Assembly (NCBI GenBank): GCA_023313575.1
Contig: JAJTTP010000003.1
Span: forward strand, 3,348,001-3,412,000
Direction: 5' to 3'
Length of the DNA: 64,000 nt
From: Eutypella sp. D-1
Taxonomy: Eukaryota; Ascomycota; Sordariomycetes; Xylariales; Diatrypaceae
In this document: positions 53,981-64,000 of the stretch, piece by piece
Layout: each line of letters begins with the position of its first letter
Numbering within the stretch: the stretch's first letter is position 1
Translations under genes and position numbers: made by a program
The notes under the pieces: model-generated
What the model saw: the letters and a program-made list of their open reading frames with translations, nothing else
Told to the model about the DNA's origin: nothing
The model's database searches: none

Positions 53981-56013
53981 CTAGATCATGTTCGACATCC
54001 CGTCGTATGGTGGCGGAGGGAGATGGTGGTGCCCTGGCTGCGATGTAGGTCCATGGTGGCAGTGGCCGACTGGCTGCACAAGCATTGGTCGAGGTGTTGT
54101 TTTCATGGACTCTGATGAAGGTGGCGGCTGAGAGACCTGTGGCTGTTGCTGCGGCTCGACCTTGGGCTTCGGCATCTGGGAAGCCGCTAGTCTTGAGTGG
54201 CTGCTCTCGCGACGTCGCTTGGGGCCGTCCTTGACCTTAGGGTGTGGGTGGCACTGCAGAGGAGTTAGTTTTTCCTGACATCGACTGAACCTCTCGTCAC
54301 GTGTTGGGGTTTCTCTTACCTTGTACGCGTGTCTGAACCAGGTGGTTCCCTTCTTCTTGCTGCTCACGAGCGCGATCCAGTCGTTGCAGCTGCCGCAAAG
54401 ACCCTCCCAGACGTCTGGGTTGCCGTCCATCCGTCTCGTCTCTTGGGGCTCCTGGAACGGGTTGCCGGTGGCGGCGCTGATGCCGTGGCTAAAGCTTTTA
54501 TCGTACCAGAACGCGGAGTTCTTCAGCACCAACCAGCGGCCAGGCTTGCAAATACCGCACCATCCCTCCCTCTTGTTGCCGTGTCCGCGCACCCATCTAG
54601 GCGTGTAAAGGTCGCCCTCGAAGCGCAGTTCCTGTTCGTGCGGGACCATGTCGGGATCCTCGGGGTTCATGTCCTCGGGTGGCGGTGGGATCTGCTCCTC
54701 GTTCAAGGAAGCGTACAGGTCCGGTGGGTCAGACAGGTCGGTGTAGTGACCGTGGAGCGAGTGCGGGTCGGCATTACTCTGAAGCATCCTAAAAAGTCCG
54801 TGCGACATTAACTGGGGCGGCGTTTCGTAGTTCGGGATCTCGGCCGGATGGAACATATGCGAAGGCACTTGCGACGGGATGAACATGCTGTTGCGGAACG
54901 GCTGAGGGGGGTGCGGCATCATGAACGGGTTCTGCTGCACAGCCTGAAGATTGCCGTAGTTCAGGGGGAGCGGGGTGTTGTGGACGGTCGGCGATGAGTG
55001 TCTCGATGGTACCCGTTGACCGAAGGCGTCGTGCGTGTGGTGGTAGACGAAGGGCGCCGGTCGTCGGTTAGATGCGGTGCCGTAGGACCCAGTTGACCAC
55101 CTCTTGTTCCTTGCGCTACTGTCGGCATTGTACGGGGCGGCTCTTACGGCGCTCGGGCGAGGCGATGGCGAGGCTCCACGACCCCGGCTCTGCGTGCGGA
55201 CGAGCTCAGTACGGCTTTGGGGCGTCATGCGGGGCGAAGCGACGGGAGACAACTGCGTTGACGACATGAGGGAGTTTCTGTTCGAAGGCGGCGGGAAGTC
55301 CGAAACGAAAGATGGCGCCTCGGAGAGAGTCGTTGAAAACTCCTCATACGAAGTCATATCTGAGAATCCACCAGTCGTCGACATGGTAAATGATGAACCG
55401 GACATGCGACGACCGTGGTTTGATCCTTGTTCGAACTTGTTCACTGGCTCGTTTTCCATCGGCTGCCCTGAATATCTGAGGTCTATGATAGGAATCGCCT
55501 CATCAGAAGTAAAGGCCTGACCAATGTTCATATCACCATCGAAACTCGGCATATCCAGACTATCCTCGCATGGTTTCGACGTCGCCCATTGAGCTATACA
55601 ATTTGGTCAGCATATATCGAGAGCATCAAATTCACTGTGGACTTACTGTTCTCCATAGTAGTAGGGGGGAAGAATTCTTGGTGCATCGAAACAGGTCTCG
55701 ACATAGTGTCGCTCGGAGTTGGCATCGAAAAGTTAGAAGACGCATCCCATGACGGCATGGTAGTGTAGTCTTCTCCGGCGCAGTACGAGAAACCTTCGTG
55801 AATGGTTGCTGGTCGTGGTCGCAGACCTTGGGACCCTGGCGTCATCCATGCGCCAACGGGTGCATCCACAACATCCAAGCCTTCCGGCATTTCATTCCCT
55901 TTCATCATGTTTGGGGTTGGGCCGACTACGGGCATGTCCCTTCTAGACTTGTTCATATCGAAAACAAAACCGTGAGGTGGGCTCATGTGCTGCGTTTGCC
56001 TAGTGATACGCAT
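53981..56013 (-). CDS. Rua1-type zinc regulator (Rua1 C-terminal domain), probably transcriptional
   Basis: Exons 56013-55647, 55593-54320 and 54253-53981 give 637 residues. The frame continues upstream to an ATG at 56136 (678 residues), but that extra sequence looks like leader or intron ending in CCCTGCCCAG, so 56013 is the preferred but uncertain start. Residues 1-330 are Ser/Pro/Met-rich and disordered. The C-terminal domain (about 450-555) matches the Rua1 C-terminal zinc-binding family: REGWCGICKPGRW (Cys468, Cys471), LKNSAFWYDKSFSHGISAATG, EGLCGSCNDWI and TWFRHAYK followed by CHPHP. In Ustilago, Rua1 activates ustilagic-acid genes; targets here are unknown. A basic stretch (KDGPKRRRES) and a Gln/Pro/His tail follow. 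The intron at 54319-54254 splits the zinc domain. Confidence 0.85.
54254..54319 (-). other. 66-nt intron in the zinc domain, in frame and without a stop
   Basis: Donor AAG/GTAAGA and acceptor CTGCAG flank a 66-nt intron. Removal joins HAYK to CHPHP, which is the conserved family sequence. Because 66 is a multiple of three and no stop is present, retention would insert 22 residues immediately before the CH pair. Confidence 0.8.
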
Positions 56014-58302
56014 AAGCTTTCTGGGCAGGGGTAGGAAATCTTGGTTGAGCTTACAGATGTGCTTGATTCGAGTCCATGACGAATGTGACTCGAATAACAA
56101 AATAATGAGTGCAAATTGGGTACTATCGACGAACATATTAGCTGGGAGACCGCAACAGTATCCAGATGCGAATGAGTCGAAGGCTTGTTGTAAAATCGAC
56201 GGCCTCGAGGCCTGCTGTGGAGATAGGTAGGCGATCTTGCATGAAGTTCACTTACATGGTTATAATATCATAGACTATAATCCGTATAGAGGCTTTCCTT
56301 AATCACCGATGTAGTAAGACCAAGCAAGGAATGAGTTCAGTCTGGTACTGGAATAGAAACCTGATGTGATGTCGATATATAAGAGAGAGTGTGTGTAAGT
56401 TGACTGATAGTCGTGATGTCTATTTGTTGTGGTAAAGAATGTGGTGAGATGTTCTAGGAACAGCTCTTTAGATGAATAGTTAGTATGTTCGGTTGCACAG
56501 ACTGGCGCATCCGCGCGGGAAGAAGAGCCAGCTCCGAGTATTATAGATCAGAGTGTGATAACGAGTGTGCGTGCGTGCGTGTGTGGAGGGCGGGACCAAA
56601 GGAGCGGCTGTCCGTAGAACAAGACTTTTCAATGGCTAGTGGAAGAGGCGAGGCGAAAAGAGGACTAAAAGAACCAAGTTCAATGGGGGCCGCGGCAGCA
56701 CCCCGAAGGTATATGAGAGGTACTAGGTGTAGGTACTGGGTAAGAGGATGACCCATGAAGACACCAATCTATCTAGTACGGAGAGGCCTAGACGGGTTCG
56801 GAACGCCGGTAGGAAGAAAGCCGGGTTCCTTGATACAAACCAGGCCACGTCTGTGATCTTGGGGGGAAGACGTTGGCGTGCGAGATTCCACTTGGCATTC
56901 TGGAAGGGGACGGTTGGGCAAGACGGGGGGGGGGCAGTGTGGTCGTGCGGGCCAGGGACAGGAACCCTGCGAGGATTTGCACCACAAGGTTCGGTGGGTT
57001 ACATCTGTTCGTCAATGGCGAGATACGTGGGGACGGACCAGGGTAGTGTTAAGTGGGTGTTGTATGGGTATGGACCGCACGGGGGAGCGACGGACGGCAA
57101 GAAATGTAGATTATAGACCTCGAGCGGGCTGTATGCGTGTAAGAAGTGAGAAGCAGGTAAGGTACGGAGCAAGGGACCAGGGATAGCCCTGGTCACGTCA
57201 GAAGCGTACCTCTGGAGTTGCTACCCATTTGGGATGGTGTGAACAGGGATCATGATATAACAGGGACGGTCCACCTTTATACTGGGACGGATCAACCTGG
57301 AGACTGGGGCCGGTGGATGTGCCTTTTGCAAGAGATGGCGGCGTCTGCGGTAGGCAAAAGGGAATGGATATTTTTGAAATCCCGCTACCCATGTCTGCCC
57401 GCCGGCAGCCCGTCAAGGCGTAAGAAGGAGGGGGTGTCCACCGAGGGGGTGGCTTGTCCTACGAAATATCCTACGATATGGAGCCTCAGCGATGGGACTA
57501 GGCCAGACTCAGTGGTCACTATCGGGAGATGACGCACGAGAAACAGATCTCGACATGGCTACCGCGACAACCAGCAGTTCGATGTTTCTAGTATTATCAA
57601 TCATCTCGACTCCTTGCCTCCTTGAAGAGGAGTCTCCGGTGCGGACTTCACCATTCCCTGTGCGTGGACACCTTGTCAAGGTCGTATGATACAAGGGACG
57701 GACGTTTATCTAATCGAACGGGACATGTCGATCTGGAGAAGGTAAGTCTCCGAAGCGAACGAGTATGAATGCCCCGTCGACGTCAATTTTTAGAAACAAG
57801 CCAAGGGTACTGCGCAGCTGCCGAGGTAGTTCTGCCCTATGACTTAGGAAACGGGAAACACCACCGAGAGTGAAGTTGGATACCATCCCGTGACGGGTTC
57901 GTCACGAACCACTCATTTGGTAATTAGACGCCATGGCCGTCGTATCTACATGTGGCTTTGACGGTTAGTGTCTTCTGTAGAGCCGCAATTCCCGATCATT
58001 AATGCCCACCAGATACAAGACGGTCGATCTGGTAGTAGCGATCGTTTACAAAGCCGGACTACATACGTAACGCCCGTATACGAACGGCGAGGCGCAGTCG
58101 GGTTAGTTGAGGGATCACTCGAGATACTCCCATCAGCCAACCTATCTAGGTATCACCAAGCTGAACGGCAATGGTGGGACTGATCGGTAGTGGATGAACA
58201 ACATGGAAGTACCCCTCTACCTATGCCCACCACCTAGCAGCCGAGCCCCCAAAATAGACCAATGGGATAACGGTCATGACTCTCAGAATAGCAGAGCCGC
58301 CC

Positions 58303-58324
58303 GGGGGGGGGGGGGGGGGGGGGG
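58303..58324. repeat. G22 homopolymer
   Basis: Twenty-two consecutive G on the plus strand, the longest homopolymer in the window, in non-coding DNA. Exact length is likely unreliable in any assembly. Confidence 0.85.
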
Positions 58325-61300
58325 TGAGGGGGCCCTTCGCCCTGAGACGATAGAGGGGTGGCAGTGTTGCTTAGAAGGCGATTGCTAAAAGTAAAAATCA
58401 CCAGTGGATATGATAGGGTGCGAGTAGGCACGGAGAGTCCAACTGCCGAAGATCAGACGGATGGCGAGGGTGAGATGGTGGAGTAGAGCCAATTGGTGTC
58501 AAAGAAGGCTTCAACGGAGACGGCGAAACGCGACATTTCTCCTTCCAGTATCATTCATACTATGAAAGACCGCTCGGCTATATCATTAGCGGACTTGTGC
58601 TGAGGCAGCCAGGCGAGGAGGAGGCTCGAGGGAGAAAACTAAGCATGTAGGTAAAACTCAAGTGGAGGCTGTTGAGTTTGTGAACGTGGCAGGGCACGGA
58701 GCATCTCTTGAGCAAGATTCCATTCAGCCAGTGAATCGATTTGAGGCTCGTGAACGTTTCCAATCGGAGTCTCAGTCCCCAGCCCCAGATGAAATCCTAG
58801 CCATATTGGCGGAATGGCAGGTGTATTCAGGGGACAAGAAACAGGAGTAAACAGCTGCTCCTGGGCATCTGTGCCCTCATGTTCATCAGGCCATGTCTGT
58901 ATGTTGTGGTTTGCTATATGTTAACTAGGTTGTGGGAGTACGTGCACGCACGTGGTGGTAGTAGTAGTGGTGGTGGTGATAATGATGGTGGTGTTAGGTG
59001 GTGGTGCTGTGTAGTTGTGGTTGGTTATTGGTGGCTGCAACTTCCAAGGTCGTCAGCACACAGGCGCGTTAGTCAAAGTTGCCCGCTTAGTCGCGTTTGA
59101 GGTTCCAACTCCACAGGACAAAGCGGGACTCTGATTGGACTACTGCACGAACCAGGATCTTCTAACAGATCTGAGACGCGAATCGACTCAGGGGCCCACC
59201 CAGATAAGCCTTGATAACCCCTGGCACCTATCGAATAGTCAGATAAGTTGGGAAACCCCACTATCAATGGCAGGGTATCATCCAACTAAGCCGACTTGAT
59301 TGGTTAATGGTCCAAGCCTCCAAATCTCTCTCGAGTCTCCAACTTACCAACTTACCCTCTTCCCAACATTTTTCTCATTTCGATTCATTTCGTTCATTTA
59401 TTCAGAAGTCATTTATTATTATTTGATTCACCCACCGCATCTCGGAAGCTGAACCGTGAACGGCATATGCTGGAGTTGTGTGGGGAATATCTAGAACTGA
59501 GGGGATTGTCTGAGGGATCCGGATCTTATCATCTCATCGGAACCCGTCCTGCCTGTCTTGCCCACCAGCTGCCCACTGCCTGCCCACTGCCCACTTCTTA
59601 ATAATAAGTATCTCTCGCAAGTTCGTTCCATTTTTCTCGACCGAACGCATGCTCTGATTCCCCGATGCCCTGCCAGCTGTTTCGACTATCTGCGCGCTGC
59701 GGCCAAATTAAGAAACACTCGGCTCATCGACGCTGGACACTGCATATGTAGGGAACTTTCTATCCCCTTTTCGTGTCTCGCGATCCTTGGCACATTGGAC
59801 ATGTGCGCAAAACTACCTATGAACGATGGAATTTGGAATTTGAACAGCCGTATCGTCCCTTCCCGTACAACAATCCTTCTTCGGATCACCTTGGTCGCAT
59901 CTTACCGATGGATTGACAAAGGCAGGTGGTAGGTAATCTATATGTCCGACACGGATGTCTGGAGTTGAGATACCAAACCGGAAAGCCCATTTCCTTGGGT
60001 TGGTTCCGAAAAGGCCTACCATTGGCAGTGCTGTGCTGTGCTATGCTATAATTGTCGCTGACGTACCATTTCCCTTTGTGTTTCGTTTCTTTGACGTGGC
60101 AATTCTAAGATTGGCCGGCCCGCCGATATGAGAAAACAAGTCGAGGAGGGGAAAAGAAGGAAATCAGGTTTCGAACGAGTCCCAGTTGGCGTCGTTGTCG
60201 GCACGTCCTTGGATATTCCCAGTTCGAAACGGCCAGCCAGCATCTTTTCCCCGAATTTCTCGCTTTGTCAGGGTGTAGTAATAGTTGAGCGTGTTATAAT
60301 GTATTATCTAGGATTTCTTTGGCCAGCTGAAATCCACTTGGCAGTCTGGAGTATCATGTCTGGGCAGCCTGTGCTCCCGTTGTCAAACTCGATTTGAGGT
60401 GCCCGAGTGTTCCCGTACTCCATAACCTCATGGGGAACCCTATCGATAACAACAAATCCCTGCCTCGACCAGTTTCAGCACCCTCAAAATCGCTTAAGTA
60501 AGGTACCCGGCCCTACAGCCGGACATTTCCGGTAGGGTCTCAGGTTCCGACGGGATCCTCAACCCTTCCCTTTACTACCTAGTCTCCCAGTACTAACATG
60601 TAGTCTAAACATATGTCTTGACAGCCTGGCCAACACCGACTCGGCACTTGTTATTGTCTGTGTTGGGGAGGTTCTATTGTTTTACTTATTCGTAGCAGCA
60701 ACGCCGGTCCCAATTACCATGGTATATATCGATTATTTAAATGACAAGGGTAATCCAGTTATCGAAGGGGTAGAGAACATTCGGCACTAGGGTCACTCTA
60801 TACAGAACCTGTCGTAAGAGTTGACAAACTTCCTATTCGGGGCAATGGAGCCTAGGCAACCTCCGGCTCCGGCTAAGTACCTAACATACCGAAAGTACCC
60901 GTCAGTTGTTCGTACGTGGTATACGATACGCGAGTACTTCCTCTCCAATTTAATTACGAAGGTACTTAAGATAGTCTCGGAGCAACAGGGCTGATAGACA
61001 CCTATTACTAGGTAGGGCCACGAAAAGATCTAAGCTAGCTCTTGCGGACGCGACCGAGATCGCGATTCTGACGTGCTTTTTTACTAGTAATTCAGACGGC
61101 GCCCTTGGACCTTGGGGACGGCTCGCTTGAGTTACGTGCATACAACTGTACACAGATAACAGAAGTACTAATGAGCCGTGGCGCAGGCCAATCGAGTCGA
61201 AATTCGCCTCTTTTCTTTATATAGAAACAAAGCTATGTAAGCTAACTGCACGCTGTATATTCCGTGTAACCCACTTGAAGCTACCAAGGACAGCCTACAT

Positions 61301-63784
61301 ATGCACATGTATGTAAGCCGAGGAGCCCTGGATGTGGATATAATGTACATCGCGCCCACGTCCGGGTAGGTAGATCATACCTCAGAAAGGTATTGGTTAG
61401 CCCTGATCTACAAGATAAGTACAAATGTTGTACATAGAGTGCTGAGAGTGTTAGAGCTTGTAAGTGCAAAAGAGAGAATTAAACCTTATGAAGGCTTGCA
61501 GGAAGGGAATGCTCAGGATATGGCAGACGAAAAAAATTCCAATACGAGTTTTGGCATCGGAATCTAGTAAAAGGCTAATTACTAATTGCTACTTCGGGGA
61601 CTATATATTTATATATTCTTGGAATAACAATTACACGGCATGGCGGCATGGCGGGCGACGGCGTATCTGCGGATCTAATCACTACCAAGGCAACAAAACT
61701 TTAAGGACCGCGGAGGGCCCGCTCGGCGCGACTTTAGCGGACTTCTACACGTCTTCGATGGTTGTTCTGTGGAGCTTCGATCGCTGCGGGATGTAACGAC
61801 CTAGTGTACTTGGCCAATGTACTTTTTCGAACCTCAAAGAAAAGTGGTCCCTTTGACCCCTGACTATCAACCCCTGACCCCGGCCCGGTCGCATGACAAC
61901 GCTGACCTCCTTTAGGACAAGTAGGGAAATTATATCAATGCTTTCTCTTTTTGTCTTCGACGCTCGAATACCAGCCTATGTATGTGCGCGTGCGATGCGC
62001 GGGGATCACCACGGCTGGCTGCAAGGAATCGATGTAACTAACCTACACATAGCGGCGGCGGCCTCTATTGTAGACGCACACATGCCCGTGGTGGACACAC
62101 CATACGCAGATGGGTGGCTTGCCCGCTACACATCTGGCTAGCTAGACGAATACCTAGGTTGGAGAAGCGATAACACGAACAAAAGCGGCGATCTGAGTTC
62201 GTCATTGAAGGACAAAAATAACATATTTCCCGATAGCCATTCCCTTCCGCTGAGCTAACCTCGACGCAGGGAGGGGCCGCGTGCGTGGCCGGCTGACAAT
62301 CATTCATGCCATGCATACACTTTACGCGGTACGTCGGGGCATGTAACTAACTTTACTTGCTCGTGTAAAATACGCAGTAAGCTATTTACGTGTAAATGAT
62401 GAGTAGTTGCAACGGAATGTCCCTCAAAAAGAGGGGGGGGAGGCGTGCAAGCGAGATAGGACTGTCGTCATACGACCGAGTTTCCAAGTTCCAGTGCCGG
62501 TCAGAAAAGAGGGAAAAGAGAAATGAAGAAAAGAAGAAGGAAAATCTTTTTCGTATGATTCCACCTAGACTACGGACGCTACTACGAGTCAGGGTATAAT
62601 ACCAGTTATTATACCGTATACTTAACAGGTTCATGCTGGTTCCATATCTGCGTTTCTGTGTGCCCATCCTCATTGACGGGTGGTACGGATCGCTTCTCGC
62701 TTGTTCAGGGGTAAGTGAACGGCCGAATAACTAATCATCGTTCATCACCTGCGGACATATCCCACCCTACGTTATTGTGTGAGTATGAGTGAATGCAATT
62801 GTGTACGCATACCTCCGCCTTGTCCTAAGTTGACGTTACCCGCAGCCCTATCTTGATTTATCCGCTACTTCCCTGTTTGATGTTTTAGTAACGTTATCCA
62901 TGGAACGGCTGATGATAGGGCAGTGAGTAAGCCCGAGGCGTCATATAGATTAGGTCACCCACGAGTTATAGATGGAGGGGGCCAGATGAAGTGTGAGTGG
63001 AGTGAGTGATCAATGGGGGAACGGTCCGCAGGAACAATAAAGGACGAAAAAGAAAAAAAAGGAAAGAAAATCGACGGTCATCCATGTTGCCACCAACCAT
63101 TGCCACGACCAGGCACCATTATTACACAGCATGTAGTGTGCTCTTCCTTCCACGCACCCCGCCTTGCCTCCCATCCTGCGAAGGATTCTGTAAATAGCGC
63201 AAGCCTCTTCCCAGCCCCTACCACGCGCAATACCCTATCGCATCTCCCAGTTCCAAGTGGCACTTAGCCCCATGTCTCCCAACAGGACACCGAGATGGTT
63301 GGGCGGTTATCGATGCGTAGTCATGTGGCTCGAATAAGACTCCTCCTTCCTCTCTCCCTTTATGGTATCCTCCGCTTCTGCCCCTCACTCCCTTCCCAGA
63401 GATCCGGTTCGCGTTTATCAACAAACAGGGCCCGGCACGGAACGCATGAGCCTATAGCCGGCCACATGGGTCCTGCTGCTTCCACCTTACGTGTAGCGTC
63501 CCCCGTCGATAATGCTGTCGACTTATGATCTCCTTTGTCACGAGCTTGACTACCGGAGACACGGGTCTTGATCATGATCGCGGAGAAGTTGCGCTCGTGG
63601 CGGGGCTACGCGGACCTAGATGAGGAAGATACAACCAGATTCGTAGACTACATGATCAGGCACCCACGGTCTGATCTTACTCATTAGCCGACCAGCCTCG
63701 ATTGAGCTTCACACCCCCCTCTCTTTGTGGACAAACGCCGTGCCTAGCCATAAGCGGGAAGCAGTTAAGATGGGGTAAGCGGGC

Positions 63785-63799
63785 ACACACACACACACA
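63785..63799 (+). repeat. (CA)n microsatellite
   Basis: About seven to eight CA units in non-coding DNA near the right edge. Confidence 0.75.
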
Positions 63800-64000
63800 G
63801 ATCACGCCCATACTCTCCTACTCCCACGACATCGCATCCCCGTGATAGACACTGGGTATTTCCGTGAACTGGTTGACCAAACAGTCGCCACTGACACGAA
63901 AACTGCAAAAGATAGTTCAAGAAGCCATCCCATGCAGGCTCACATATAGGCTTTTGTATATAATCGTTAAGCACTTAGTGAACCACCCCTCCCCCCCTTC

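Larger units (their letters stand above)
56137..64000. other. Gene-free right end (7.9 kb), upstream of the Rua1-type regulator
   Basis: I can support no gene here on either strand. ORFs are below 125 codons and lack known motifs. Features seen: a G22 run (58303-58324), a GTG/GTA-rich tract (58950-59030), GA-rich and CA-repeat microsatellites (CA at 63785-63799), and scattered TACCTAGGTA-type motifs near 60950 and 61365. A frame open from 58590 to 58850 (about 86 codons, no ATG near its head) has balanced composition but no recognisable match. The left part must contain the promoter and leader of the regulator gene. Confidence 0.5.

Noticed and set aside
54254..54319. Reading the regulator straight through the 66-nt segment as exon
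   Set aside because: Although open, it breaks the conserved HAYK-CH junction and is flanked by good splice sites, so it was called an intron with possible retention.
56748..57532. Two plus-strand ORFs of 122 and 104 codons
   Set aside because: Composition is unlike protein, no motifs, overlapping ORFs on the opposite strand, and the position fits the regulator's upstream region.
59558..59932. 124-codon plus-strand ORF
   Set aside because: Cys/Pro/Leu mix with no domain, overlapping minus-strand ORFs of similar size; typical of non-coding sequence.
1..64000. Transposons, CRISPR-like arrays, rRNA genes, telomere repeats, biosynthetic clusters
   Set aside because: No transposase or reverse-transcriptase motifs, regular spacer arrays, rRNA-like sequence, terminal repeats or pathway enzymes were seen on either strand.

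Overview
The window is nuclear DNA of a filamentous ascomycete (Pezizomycotina, most likely a Sordariomycete). The protein-coding genes have short spliceosomal introns (mostly 50-120 nt, GTRNGT donors, CTAAC/CTGAC branch sites, YAG acceptors). A HET-domain gene, a Rua1-type zinc regulator and a TMEM198-like protein with a long disordered tail are typical of that group. I cannot name a genus from sequence alone.

Layout. 1-1661 (-): a HET-domain gene that is open to the left edge and runs off it. 2506-7501 (+): a complete 12-exon FGAM synthase gene (purine step 4). 8093-11112 (-): an AAA+ ATPase with a DUF7025-like region. 12771-13445 (+): a small histidine phosphatase. 14651-15498 (-): ARL1. 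16983-17472 (+): ribosomal protein eL39. 19568-20367 (-): SKP1. 23499-27347 (-): a TMEM198/DUF4203-type membrane protein. 33396-35258 (-): an unrecognised multi-pass membrane protein. 37194-37299 (-): tRNA-Arg(UCU) with an intron. 38342-39216 (+): mitochondrial single-stranded DNA-binding protein. 40189-42018 (-): glutathione synthetase. 44592-50384 (+): a 1930-residue SNF2 translocase. 53981-56013 or 56136 (-): a Rua1-type zinc regulator. From there to the right edge (about 7.9 kb) I can support no gene.

These are mostly single-copy housekeeping genes and not a pathway cluster. With few exceptions neighbouring protein genes alternate in strand, so most intergenic spaces are either divergent promoters or convergent 3' ends. 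Four stretches are unusually empty: 17.5-19.6 kb, 20.4-23.5 kb, 27.3-33.4 kb and 56.1-64.0 kb. They hold simple repeats and the short palindromic TAGGTACCTA motif family, but no coding signal I trust.

I see no transposon, CRISPR-like array, secondary-metabolite cluster or obviously new system. The points most worth a second look are: the HET gene at the edge, which lacks a stop inside the window; a probable one-base frameshift that ends the SNF2 gene early; a 66-nt in-frame intron inside the zinc domain of the Rua1-type regulator; and the large gene-free space upstream of that regulator.
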